Shown here: piece by piece, positions 1-4,902 of the stretch
How the letters are laid out: each line of letters opens with the position of its first letter
Position numbering within the stretch: position 1 is the first letter of the stretch
Origin: Geobacter sp. UBA5608
GTDB taxonomy: Bacteria > Desulfobacterota > Desulfuromonadia > Geobacterales > Pseudopelobacteraceae
NCBI GenBank assembly: GCA_002424705.1
Contig: DIKW01000107.1
Location: forward strand, 1-6,687
Reading direction: 5' to 3'
DNA length: 6,687 bases
Position numbers and translations under genes: made by a program
Notes under the pieces: generated by a model
What the model saw: the letters and a program-made list of their open reading frames with translations, nothing else
Told to the model about the DNA's origin: nothing
Databases searched by the model: none

Positions 1-486
1 CTGGCCGAAGAGGTGCGATCACGTCGCTTCCGCGAAGATCTTTACTACCGCCTGAACGTCTTTCCGATCCGCTTGCCTGCCCTGCGCGAGAGAAAAGACG
101 GGCTGCCGCTTTTGGTCGATTTCCTGCTGAGCCAGGCCGTTGTGCAGACCGGCCGCGCCGTGCGGGGGATCGAACCGGCTGCCATGACCAAGCTGCTGCA
201 GTACCACTGGCCCGGCAACATACGTGAACTGCGCAACGTGATCGAGCGGGCGGTGATTCTGTGCAAAGGAGAGATCACGCTGGCCGATCTGCCCGACACT
301 ATGCGTATGCTGGGTTCAGGAAGTGATGGCGGTGAGGCCGGCAGCCTGCGTGAACGGGAGCGGGCCATGATCCTGCAGACGCTCGAAAGCTGTGGAAATA
401 ATCGACGCTTGGCAGCGGAACAACTGGGGATTTCACGGCGCACACTGCAGTACCGTTTGAAGGAATACGGTTTGGTTGAACCCTGA
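1..486 (+). CDS. Sigma-54-dependent transcriptional regulator (NtrC family), C-terminal part
   Basis: This is the 3' end of a bacterial enhancer-binding protein that uses ATP to open sigma-54 promoters. The frame is open from base 1 and encodes 161 residues; the gene starts upstream of the window. Residues about 9-32 carry the RFREDLYYRLNVFPI block and LPALRER of the AAA+ sigma-54 interaction domain, and WPGNIREL at about 70-77 is the sensor-2 region. After a short Gly/Ser linker, residues about 133-157 (NNRRLAAEQLGISRRTLQYRL) form a Fis-type helix-turn-helix. The Walker motifs, GAFTGA loop and any receiver domain lie outside, so a phosphorylated response regulator and a ligand-sensing activator cannot be told apart. 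The next gene is on the same strand 193 bp away, behind an enhancer-like dyad and a sigma-54 promoter, which suggests local control. The family call is very secure; the signal sensed is unknown. Confidence 0.96.
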   Translation: MAEEVRSRRFREDLYYRLNVFPIRLPALRERKDGLPLLVDFLLSQAVVQTGRAVRGIEPAAMTKLLQYHWPGNIRELRNVIERAVILCKGEITLADLPDTMRMLGSGSDGGEAGSLRERERAMILQTLESCGNNRRLAAEQLGISRRTLQYRLKEYGLVEP

Positions 487-499
487 TCCGCAGCGCAGG

Positions 500-520
500 T
501 TTGCACGACACGTGTGCAAA
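500..520. promoter_or_regulatory. NtrC-like enhancer dyad (TGCAC-N7-GTGCA)
   Basis: A perfect inverted repeat has arms TTTGCAC (500-506) and GTGCAAA (514-520) separated by 7 bp. The core TGCAC-N7-GTGCA has the same 17-bp geometry as the classical NtrC enhancer upstream of enterobacterial glnA. It lies just after an enhancer-binding-protein gene. Its centre is about 120 bp upstream of the start point predicted from the -24/-12 element at 606-622, a normal enhancer distance. I infer that it binds the adjacent regulator or a housekeeping NtrC. The hairpin is followed on the plus strand by A residues, not T, so it is not a plus-strand terminator. Confidence 0.6.
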
Positions 521-528
521 AATTGCAC
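514..528. promoter_or_regulatory. Second, overlapping GTGCAA/TTGCAC dyad
   Basis: GTGCAA (514-519) is followed after 3 bp by TTGCAC (523-528), a perfect inverted repeat. It shares its left arm with the right arm of the dyad at 500-520. The region therefore holds three copies of the same half-site: TTGCAC at 501-506, GTGCAA at 514-519 and TTGCAC at 523-528. Clustered half-sites are typical of enhancers where activator dimers bind side by side. Binding is inferred, and the closer spacing of this pair differs from the NtrC geometry. Confidence 0.4.
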
Positions 529-556
529 ATTTCGGGGATGCTGCTTGTGCTGAAAA

Positions 557-574
557 CACTATGCATTTATAGTG
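557..574. repeat. Perfect 6-bp inverted repeat CACTAT-N6-ATAGTG
   Basis: The arms CACTAT (557-562) and ATAGTG (569-574) match perfectly around a 6-bp AT-rich centre. The repeat sits between the enhancer-like dyads and the -24/-12 promoter, in sequence clearly more AT-rich than the flanking genes. It could be a second operator, or a site for a bending protein such as IHF that loops the enhancer to the promoter. I cannot decide between these, and a chance dyad of this size is possible. Confidence 0.35.
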
Positions 575-605
575 ATAATCGCATATTGCGTCCCTTTCAT
601 ACCGC

Positions 606-622
606 TTGGCACGGTTACTGTA
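606..622 (+). promoter_or_regulatory. Predicted sigma-54 (-24/-12) promoter
   Basis: TTGGCACG at 606-613 matches the sigma-54 -24 consensus perfectly. After 4 bp, CTGTA at 618-622 stands where TTGCA would be expected. The GG (608-609) and the GT (620-621) are separated by the required 10 bp; the only change in the key -12 dinucleotide is GC to GT. Transcription would start near 632-634, leaving a leader of about 47 nt before the ATG at 680. The adjacent activator gene and upstream dyads support the call. It would drive 680-1042 and probably the two genes after it. Confidence 0.62.
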
Positions 623-679
623 TTTCTGGTGAATGACGAGCAGGTGCTCTGACATTCAACCGACGAGGAGGAAGTAGGT

Positions 680-1042
680 ATGAAAACAAGAACCATGATG
701 ATGGCGGCGGCGGTGGTTGTGACAGTAGTGGCCTTTGGTGGCGAGTCCTTTGCCCGTGGTGGCGGCGGCATGGCTGGCGGTGCCCGGATGAGTGGCGGCG
801 GCCAGGGCAGCCAGCTGAGAGACGGCAGTGGCGACCAGAACCGCATCAAGCAGCAGAAGCGCGAGCAGGTTCAGGAGCGGGTCAAGTCCCAGCAGCAGCT
901 GCATGATGGTAGCGGTACAGGGGCTGCAACCCGTCAAGGTGCCGGTCAAGGCCAGATGCGTCAACTGGGCCCTGGCGACGGCACCGGTACCGGTGTGCGT
1001 CCGCAAGACGGCACCGGCTTTGGCAGCCCTGCCAAGCAGTAG
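680..1042 (+). CDS. Small secreted Gly/Gln-rich protein with DGSG/DGTG repeats
   Basis: This is an exported 120-residue protein of unknown function. Residues 1-25 form a signal peptide: Lys/Arg at the N-terminus, an Ala/Val/Met core at about 6-19, and SFA before a likely cut after Ala25. Residues 27-43 are almost all Gly with Met, Ala and Ser. A charged, Gln-rich stretch at about 52-73 could be helical. The motif D-G-[ST]-G occurs four times, at 48-51, 76-79, 100-103 and 110-113; the first two are preceded by QLR or QLH, the last two lie in a GPGDGTG...PQDGTGFGSP tail. There are no cysteines and no predicted membrane segment beyond the signal. A strong AGGAGG (666-671) lies 8 nt before the ATG and fixes the start. 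It is the first gene behind the sigma-54 promoter and 32 bp ahead of the next. Small exported proteins with DGTG tails are, to my knowledge, common in Geobacter relatives without assigned function. Confidence 0.8.
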   Translation: MKTRTMMMAAAVVVTVVAFGGESFARGGGGMAGGARMSGGGQGSQLRDGSGDQNRIKQQKREQVQERVKSQQQLHDGSGTGAATRQGAGQGQMRQLGPGDGTGTGVRPQDGTGFGSPAKQ

Positions 1043-1074
1043 TTTGACGGACCATTTACGAGCACGAGGAAGAG

Positions 1075-1596
1075 ATGTTGCGCAAATGTTTCCTGCATAG
1101 CATATACCTGTGCCTGATGGTGTCAGTGCTGGTCCTGATGCCGGTTTCAGGGCATGCCGGCTGGCTGTTTGGCGATGATGCCCCTGCGGGGCGGGCCGGA
1201 CTGAATCTCAGCCAGGGGTACGACCGCAACACGGTGGTAACGATAACCGGCCGTGTTGCGGCTCTACCCGCTGCCGATAGCGACCCGGTGACTATCGGGC
1301 TGGCAGTGGCCAGTGATCGTTTTATCGTGGTGCTGGGCCCCCGCTGGTACCTGCAGAATGATGATCTGGGCTGGAAGGTGGGTGACACGGTGACGGTGCG
1401 GGGGTCCCGCGCCCAAGGCAAGGATGGCCATAGCTACCTGATCACCCAGTGGATCAGTCTGCCCGATGGGGGCCAGTTGTCCGTACGTTCCGACACGGGC
1501 CGCCCGCTGTGGTCCGGTGGCCCGCGACTGAACACGGGGCAACAGCAAAATCAACAGAATCAGCAGGGCGGTTCTGCTGGCCGCCGGGGTCGATAG
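1075..1596 (+). CDS. Exported protein with OB-like beta domain and Gln-rich tail
   Basis: The 173-residue product is probably periplasmic and has no confirmed function. Residues 1-28 form a signal peptide: RK at 3-4, a hydrophobic core at about 10-24, and a likely cut after GHA28. The mature part, about residues 50-130, alternates beta-like segments: VVTITGRVAALP, FIVVLGPRWYL, then DLGWKVGDTVTVRGSRAQ and a closing ITQWISL. The GWKVGDTVTVRG pattern resembles OB-fold exported proteins, some annotated as DNA-binding in Geobacter genomes. That domain call is inferred from pattern, not from alignment. The last 20 residues are Gln/Asn-rich and end in GRRGR. GAGGA at 1066-1070 stands only 4 nt before the ATG, a short but usable spacing; Met15 lies inside the signal core and is unlikely as start. 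The gene follows the DGTG protein by 32 bp and belongs to the same probable operon. Confidence 0.72.
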   Translation: MLRKCFLHSIYLCLMVSVLVLMPVSGHAGWLFGDDAPAGRAGLNLSQGYDRNTVVTITGRVAALPAADSDPVTIGLAVASDRFIVVLGPRWYLQNDDLGWKVGDTVTVRGSRAQGKDGHSYLITQWISLPDGGQLSVRSDTGRPLWSGGPRLNTGQQQNQQNQQGGSAGRRGR

Positions 1597-1600
1597 ACCC

Positions 1601-1609
1601 TGGTATAAT
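1601..1609 (+). promoter_or_regulatory. Possible extended -10 promoter element (TGG-TATAAT)
   Basis: TATAAT at 1604-1609 is a perfect -10 hexamer, and TG at 1601-1602 gives the extended -10 pattern TGnTATAAT. It lies in the short gap after the OB-like gene. No convincing -35 hexamer is seen at the correct spacing in the GC-rich upstream sequence. A start near 1616 would give the beta-barrel gene a short private leader in addition to read-through from the operon promoter. This is one site only and could be chance. Confidence 0.35.
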
Positions 1610-1663
1610 GACAACAGTGGGATGGTGACAGGCATGCAGATGGTACAACGCAGGTCGGGTGGG

Positions 1664-2494
1664 ATGAAGCGGTTCAAGTTGGTCTGCACGGTGCTTGCCG
1701 TAATGACTGCTTCAGCTGTATGGGGTGACGACAGTGAGCACCGCCTGCAGCAGGGGGTCAGCATGGCCATGGGCAGCGGCTTTGAGGTAACCCATGGCGA
1801 TTATGGCATCAATGCCGATGCCACCCTGGTCACGGTACCGGTCCTGCTGGCCATGAACCCCCGCCAGGATATCGATCTGACCCTGGAGCTGCCACTGGTT
1901 TATCTTAGCAGTCGCTCATCCAGCGGCGTGGTGGTTACCCAATCAGGCGGTATGGGGCGGCGACGCAACGCCAGCGTCAGTCTGTCTTCCAGCAGCAGCA
2001 CCAGTAGTGAGGCCGGTCTGGGGGACATCAACCTGAGCGCAGGCTGGACCGTACAGCAGGACGAGGAAGGCTGGCTGCCCCGTATCCGTCCCAATCTGTA
2101 CCTGAAGCTGCCCACCGGCGATGATACGAGCGGTCTGGGCACCGGTACCTTCGAGGCTGGACCGGGGCTGTCGCTCTCCAAGTGGTTGGGTGATGTTCAG
2201 CTGTTTGTGGATGGCGCCTATATCCTGCAGGACAGCACCAGCGACTACCAGGGCAAGAACTACCTCACCTACACCGCTGGCGGCGGTGTGCAGCTCGGTG
2301 ACCGGCTGTTCATGTCACTGTTCGCCAAAGGCTCGACTACCAGAGTTGACGGCGGCGATGCTCCGCTCGAAGGACGGCTGAAGCTCAACTTCCTGCAGTC
2401 GCGACGGGTGGCCTGGGAGCTGTATGGCCTGGTCGGGTTGTCGGACGCCAGTCCGGCGGCCGGCGGCGGGCTGCTGGTGATGTATCAGTTTTAA
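1664..2494 (+). CDS. Outer-membrane beta-barrel protein, phenol-degradation-transporter (MetA-pathway) type
   Basis: The protein, 276 residues from this start, probably forms a small barrel in the outer membrane. Residues 1-21 make a signal peptide (KRFK, then a hydrophobic core, with a cut before DDSEH). The body has alternating polar/hydrophobic strands, a GLGDINLSAGW segment, and LYLKLPTGDDTSGLGTGTFEAG, the PTGD...GLGTG pattern of the family annotated as putative MetA-pathway transporters. The chain ends in MYQF, an aromatic terminus typical of outer-membrane barrels. Between two strands lies a loop rich in Arg, Gly and Ser (about residues 81-116). The frame extends up to an ATG at 1622, but that would add a 14-residue polar extension before the signal peptide. 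It would also nearly abut the putative start point at about 1616, so 1664 is preferred; neither start has a good ribosome site. It is the last of three exported-protein genes, and its substrate is unknown. Confidence 0.82.
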   Translation: MKRFKLVCTVLAVMTASAVWGDDSEHRLQQGVSMAMGSGFEVTHGDYGINADATLVTVPVLLAMNPRQDIDLTLELPLVYLSSRSSSGVVVTQSGGMGRRRNASVSLSSSSSTSSEAGLGDINLSAGWTVQQDEEGWLPRIRPNLYLKLPTGDDTSGLGTGTFEAGPGLSLSKWLGDVQLFVDGAYILQDSTSDYQGKNYLTYTAGGGVQLGDRLFMSLFAKGSTTRVDGGDAPLEGRLKLNFLQSRRVAWELYGLVGLSDASPAAGGGLLVMYQF

Positions 2495-3291
2495 TCCATG
2501 CTGCCGCTGCGGTAGCCGGCCGGATCGATGACCAGCTCGGTAAAACCTGCCGCGGCGCATATCGTTTCAATGTTTTTGCGGAGCAGCGGACTGGCAGTTA
2601 CGGCAGCCAACTCCTGCTGGCCAAGCTCCAACCGGACTGTATCAGCGAGACAACGGGCGCGTGCCAGCCGTAACCCCAGCATCTGCAGTCCTTCTTCGCA
2701 GGCTTCGACCCGTTTCAGGTCTGCCGCGGTGAGCGGCACCGCATGGGGAAAACGGGTCAGCAGGCAGCTCTGGGCCGGTTTGTCCCAGCCGGGTAAGCCC
2801 AGTTGACGGCTTACGGAGCGAATCTCAGCCTTGTCGAACCCGAGTTCGGCCAGCGGCGAACCTACCGCCAGCTCCTGCAGGGCGCGACGGCCGGGGCGAT
2901 GGGCCTGCAGATCGTCCAGATTGCTGCCGTCGGTCAGGTTCCAGGTGCCGCCTGCTGCAGCGATGGTGGACAGCTGCAGACGGCAGCGTGACAGAAGCGT
3001 ATGCTTGCAGCGATAGCAACGATCAGGCGGATTGGTATGCAGTTCCGGCAACTCTGACCAGTCCAGCTGCAGTTCGATCTGCCGGATGCCGATCTGCTGT
3101 GCCAGCTCACGGGCCGCGTTCAGTTCTCCTCGCAACTGCATCGGCCCGTTGATGGTGATGGCAATGGCCCGGTCCCCCAGGGCATCATGGGCTGCCTTTA
3201 CCAGCAGGGTCGAGTCGACGCCGCCGGAAAAGGCCACTGCCAACGGGCTCATGCTCTGTAGGTGGTTGATCAGCTGCTGATAGTGCTGCAT
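2491..3291 (-). CDS. larE: ATP-dependent sacrificial sulfur transferase LarE
   Basis: LarE adenylates and then adds sulfur to the nicotinate-derived precursor of the nickel-pincer nucleotide, the cofactor of lactate racemase and related enzymes, in the cytoplasm. The 266-residue length is usual. AFSGGVDSTLL at 20-30 is the PP-loop that binds ATP. NPPDRCYRCK at 87-96 and DGSNLDD at 121-127 are family hallmarks. KPAQSCLLTR at 171-180 places Cys176 at the sulfur-donor position of single-cysteine LarE. With Cys92 and Cys95 this gives three cysteines, so an iron-sulfur-type LarE that is not consumed is also possible. CGGAG lies about 9 nt before the start and supports it. cysK is upstream on the same strand beyond a terminator. 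The stop codon overlaps that of the convergent barrel gene. No larA, larB or larC is in view. Other PP-loop enzymes such as ThiI, QueC or GuaA fit less well. Confidence 0.92.
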   Translation of the reverse strand: MQHYQQLINHLQSMSPLAVAFSGGVDSTLLVKAAHDALGDRAIAITINGPMQLRGELNAARELAQQIGIRQIELQLDWSELPELHTNPPDRCYRCKHTLLSRCRLQLSTIAAAGGTWNLTDGSNLDDLQAHRPGRRALQELAVGSPLAELGFDKAEIRSVSRQLGLPGWDKPAQSCLLTRFPHAVPLTAADLKRVEACEEGLQMLGLRLARARCLADTVRLELGQQELAAVTASPLLRKNIETICAAAGFTELVIDPAGYRSGSMD

Positions 3292-3311
3292 GGAAAACGG
3301 CTCCGGAATGC

Positions 3312-3337
3312 AAAAACGCCCAGCTAAGGGCGTTTTT
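3312..3337 (-). terminator. Intrinsic terminator after cysK, just before larE
   Basis: AAAAACGCCC (3312-3321) and GGGCGTTTTT (3328-3337) pair perfectly around a 6-nt loop. Read on the minus strand, the GC stem is followed by a T run, the form of an intrinsic terminator; it is symmetric and would also work on the plus strand, where no gene points into it. It begins 26 bp beyond the cysK stop. Its far end is only 20 bp before the larE start, leaving no room for a promoter in between. Confidence 0.88.
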
Positions 3338-3362
3338 TGTGTGTAATGGTCTGGCTGTCAGG

Positions 3363-4283
3363 TTAGTCGAACACGCCGGTGGACAGATAGCGTTCACCGG
3401 TATCGGGCAACACCACCACCAGATTCTTGCCGCTGCCCAGTCGTTTTGCCAGCTGCAGAGCCCCGCTCAGGGCGGCGCCGCAGGAAATCCCTGCCAGAAT
3501 TCCCTCCTCGCGCGCCAGTCGCCTGGCATGTTCAAAGGCTTCCTCGTTGGTGACGGTGATGATCTCATCGTAGATGCTGGTGTTCAGCACATCCGGTACG
3601 AAGCCGGCGCCGATTCCTTGAATCTTGTGCGGGGCAGGCTGACCACCGGACAGGACCGGCGAATCGGCTGGCTCGACAGCTGCAATCCGGATGGCGGGAT
3701 TGTGTTGACGCAGCATCTCGCCGGTACCGGTGATAGTGCCGCCGGTGCCGACCCCGGCCACAAAGCCGTCGATGCTTTTCTCGGCCATGGCGCGGATGAT
3801 CTCCGGTCCGGTGGTGCGGCGGTGAACCTCGGGATTGGCCGGATTCTTGAACTGCTGGGGTAGCAGGCAGCGTCGTTCGGCGGCGATCTCCTCAGCCCGT
3901 TGCACTGCTCCTTTCATTCCCAGGCTGCCGGGGGTCAGCACCAGTTCGGCGCCGTAGGCGGCCAGCAGCCGTCGACGCTCCAGAGACATGGTCTCCGGCA
4001 TGGTCAAGATCAGGCGATAGCCCTTGACGGCGCAGACCAGGGCCAGGCCGATGCCGGTATTGCCGCTGGTCGGCTCCACCACGGTGGCGCCGGGCTTCAG
4101 GCAGCCGTCGGCCTCGGCCGTTTCGATCATCGCCAGGGCGATCCGGTCTTTGACGCTGCCGCCGGGGTTGCCGGCCTCTAATTTGGCATAGATGGCAGCC
4201 ATGCCCGGTTGGGTGAGCTTGTTCAGGCGTACCAGGCGGGTGTTGCCGATGGCCTGTATGCAGGAGTCGATCGGTGCGTGCAT
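3363..4283 (-). CDS. cysK: Cysteine synthase A (O-acetylserine sulfhydrylase)
   Basis: This cytoplasmic PLP enzyme replaces the acetyl group of O-acetylserine with sulfide to make cysteine, the last step of sulfur assimilation. The product from this start has 306 residues, the normal length. IGNTRLVRL at 12-20 is the N-terminal motif, and GNPGGSVKDR at 38-47 holds the PLP lysine at 45. PTSGNTGIGLA at about 71-81 is the substrate loop, and GTGGT at 179-183 binds the PLP phosphate. The end, LPDTGERYLSTGVFD, is typical. The frame is open to 4367, but those 28 extra residues lack similarity and run into the end of the Rrf2 gene, so the ATG at 4283 is chosen; a weak GCAGG precedes it. It follows the Rrf2 gene by 25 bp with no terminator, so both are read together. 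There is no CBS-domain extension, which argues against cystathionine beta-synthase. Confidence 0.96.
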   Translation of the reverse strand: MHAPIDSCIQAIGNTRLVRLNKLTQPGMAAIYAKLEAGNPGGSVKDRIALAMIETAEADGCLKPGATVVEPTSGNTGIGLALVCAVKGYRLILTMPETMSLERRRLLAAYGAELVLTPGSLGMKGAVQRAEEIAAERRCLLPQQFKNPANPEVHRRTTGPEIIRAMAEKSIDGFVAGVGTGGTITGTGEMLRQHNPAIRIAAVEPADSPVLSGGQPAPHKIQGIGAGFVPDVLNTSIYDEIITVTNEEAFEHARRLAREEGILAGISCGAALSGALQLAKRLGSGKNLVVVLPDTGERYLSTGVFD

Positions 4284-4308
4284 GGGGACCTGCTTACTTG
4301 GGTTAGGG

Positions 4309-4782
4309 TTAGATGTAATACATGAAGCGGTGGTCCTGCTCCTTTTTGACGCCCATATCCTGGCCACGCTGGCAAAGGGTCTGCAGGGTCATCTTGCCGA
4401 ACAGTTCCGACAGCAGGTCGTTGGCGTCCTTCCAGACAGTCTGGGTGACGCAGTTGCCCTCAAAGGGACATTCGTTTTTGCGACGACGCTTTTTACCCTC
4501 ACCACCACAATCCACCATCAGCACATCCTGCTCAGTGGCCTTGATGATCTCCAGTACGGTGATCTGCTCCGGCTTTTTGGCCAGGGCGTAGCCGCCTTGG
4601 GGGCCGCGTTTGCTCTTGAGGATGCCGGCTCGTTTCAGGCTCTGAAAGATCTGCTCCAGATAGCGGGGGGATATTTCCTGACGGCGGGAGATGTCCTGAA
4701 TCTGGGCCGGCGAACCGTTGCCGTTGTAGGCGATATCGAACAGTGCCCGCAGGCCGTACCGGCTCTTGGTTGACAACCGCAT
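4309..4782 (-). CDS. Rrf2-family transcriptional regulator with three cysteines
   Basis: This 157-residue winged-helix repressor probably controls sulfur or cysteine metabolism. MRLSTKSRYGLRAL at the start, ISPRYLEQIFQSLKRAGILKSKRGPQGGYALA at about 37-68, and the ITVLEIIKA segment are diagnostic of Rrf2. The sensing region has Cys92, Cys105 and Cys111. IscR, which binds [2Fe-2S], has C-x5-C-x5-C-x2-H; here the first gap is 12 residues because of a basic insert (GKKRRRKN), and the fourth ligand position is Gln114 rather than His. A cluster-binding regulator with altered ligands or a CymR-like cysteine sensor are both possible. AGGAGGG at 4787-4793 (read on the minus strand) lies 4 nt before the ATG. 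It is first in an operon with cysK and has its own promoter containing a dyad, which suggests autoregulation. The family is certain; the ligand is not. Confidence 0.93.
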   Translation of the reverse strand: MRLSTKSRYGLRALFDIAYNGNGSPAQIQDISRRQEISPRYLEQIFQSLKRAGILKSKRGPQGGYALAKKPEQITVLEIIKATEQDVLMVDCGGEGKKRRRKNECPFEGNCVTQTVWKDANDLLSELFGKMTLQTLCQRGQDMGVKKEQDHRFMYYI

Positions 4783-4824
4783 GTAACCCTCCTGGTGCGT
4801 CGCTAAGTCTGTGATTACCGGTCT

Positions 4825-4853
4825 GATATAGGATACAACAGTGACGTTGTCAA
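4825..4853 (-). promoter_or_regulatory. Sigma-70 promoter of the Rrf2-cysK operon
   Basis: On the minus strand, TTGACA (4853-4848) is a perfect -35 hexamer. A spacer of exactly 17 bp separates it from TATATC (4830-4825), a reasonable -10. Transcription would start near 4818, with a leader of about 36 nt holding the strong ribosome site of the Rrf2 gene. The region is AT-rich compared with its surroundings. Confidence 0.75.
4835..4850. promoter_or_regulatory. Candidate operator dyad inside the Rrf2-cysK promoter
   Basis: ACAAC (4835-4839) and GTTGT (4846-4850) form a perfect inverted repeat with a 6-bp centre. It lies between the -35 and -10 hexamers and overlaps the -35. A second small dyad, TGAC-GTT-GTCA (4842-4852), overlaps it. 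A regulator bound here would block polymerase, as expected for autorepression by an Rrf2 protein. It does not match the IscR type 1 site as I know it, so the binding protein is inferred from position only. Confidence 0.4.
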
Positions 4854-4902
4854 GAAAATAACCGGTGCGCTGGCGGCTATTCCACTGAACGGGTAGGGCA
4901 CA

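Noticed and set aside
500..528. Hairpin after the regulator gene as its transcription terminator
   Set aside because: The stem is weak and followed by A residues, not T, on the coding strand; a regulatory dyad explains it better.
45..566. Minus-strand open frame opposite the sigma-54 regulator
   Set aside because: The other strand encodes conserved AAA+ and helix-turn-helix motifs; the product here is Ser/Arg-rich without domain signs.
656..1006. Minus-strand frame with Leu/Ala-rich, membrane-like segments opposite the DGTG gene
   Set aside because: Hydrophobic stretches arise from the complement of Gln/Gly-rich codons; the plus strand has a strong ribosome site, signal peptide and repeats.
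1622..1663. Earlier start for the barrel protein at 1622
   Set aside because: It adds a polar extension ahead of a normal signal peptide, has no ribosome site and lies almost on the predicted transcription start.
4300..4312. Telomere-like tandem GGGTTAGGGTTAG
   Set aside because: Only two units, and it includes the stop codon of the Rrf2 gene; a bacterial context gives no reason to treat it as more than chance.
4192..4773. Plus-strand open frame (193 codons) opposite the Rrf2 gene
   Set aside because: Antisense to a clear Rrf2 regulator with strong motifs and a ribosome site; no motif of its own.
4817..4866. Two ACCGGT sites flanking the Rrf2 promoter
   Set aside because: A 6-bp palindrome is frequent in GC-rich DNA and the flanking bases do not extend into a longer repeat.
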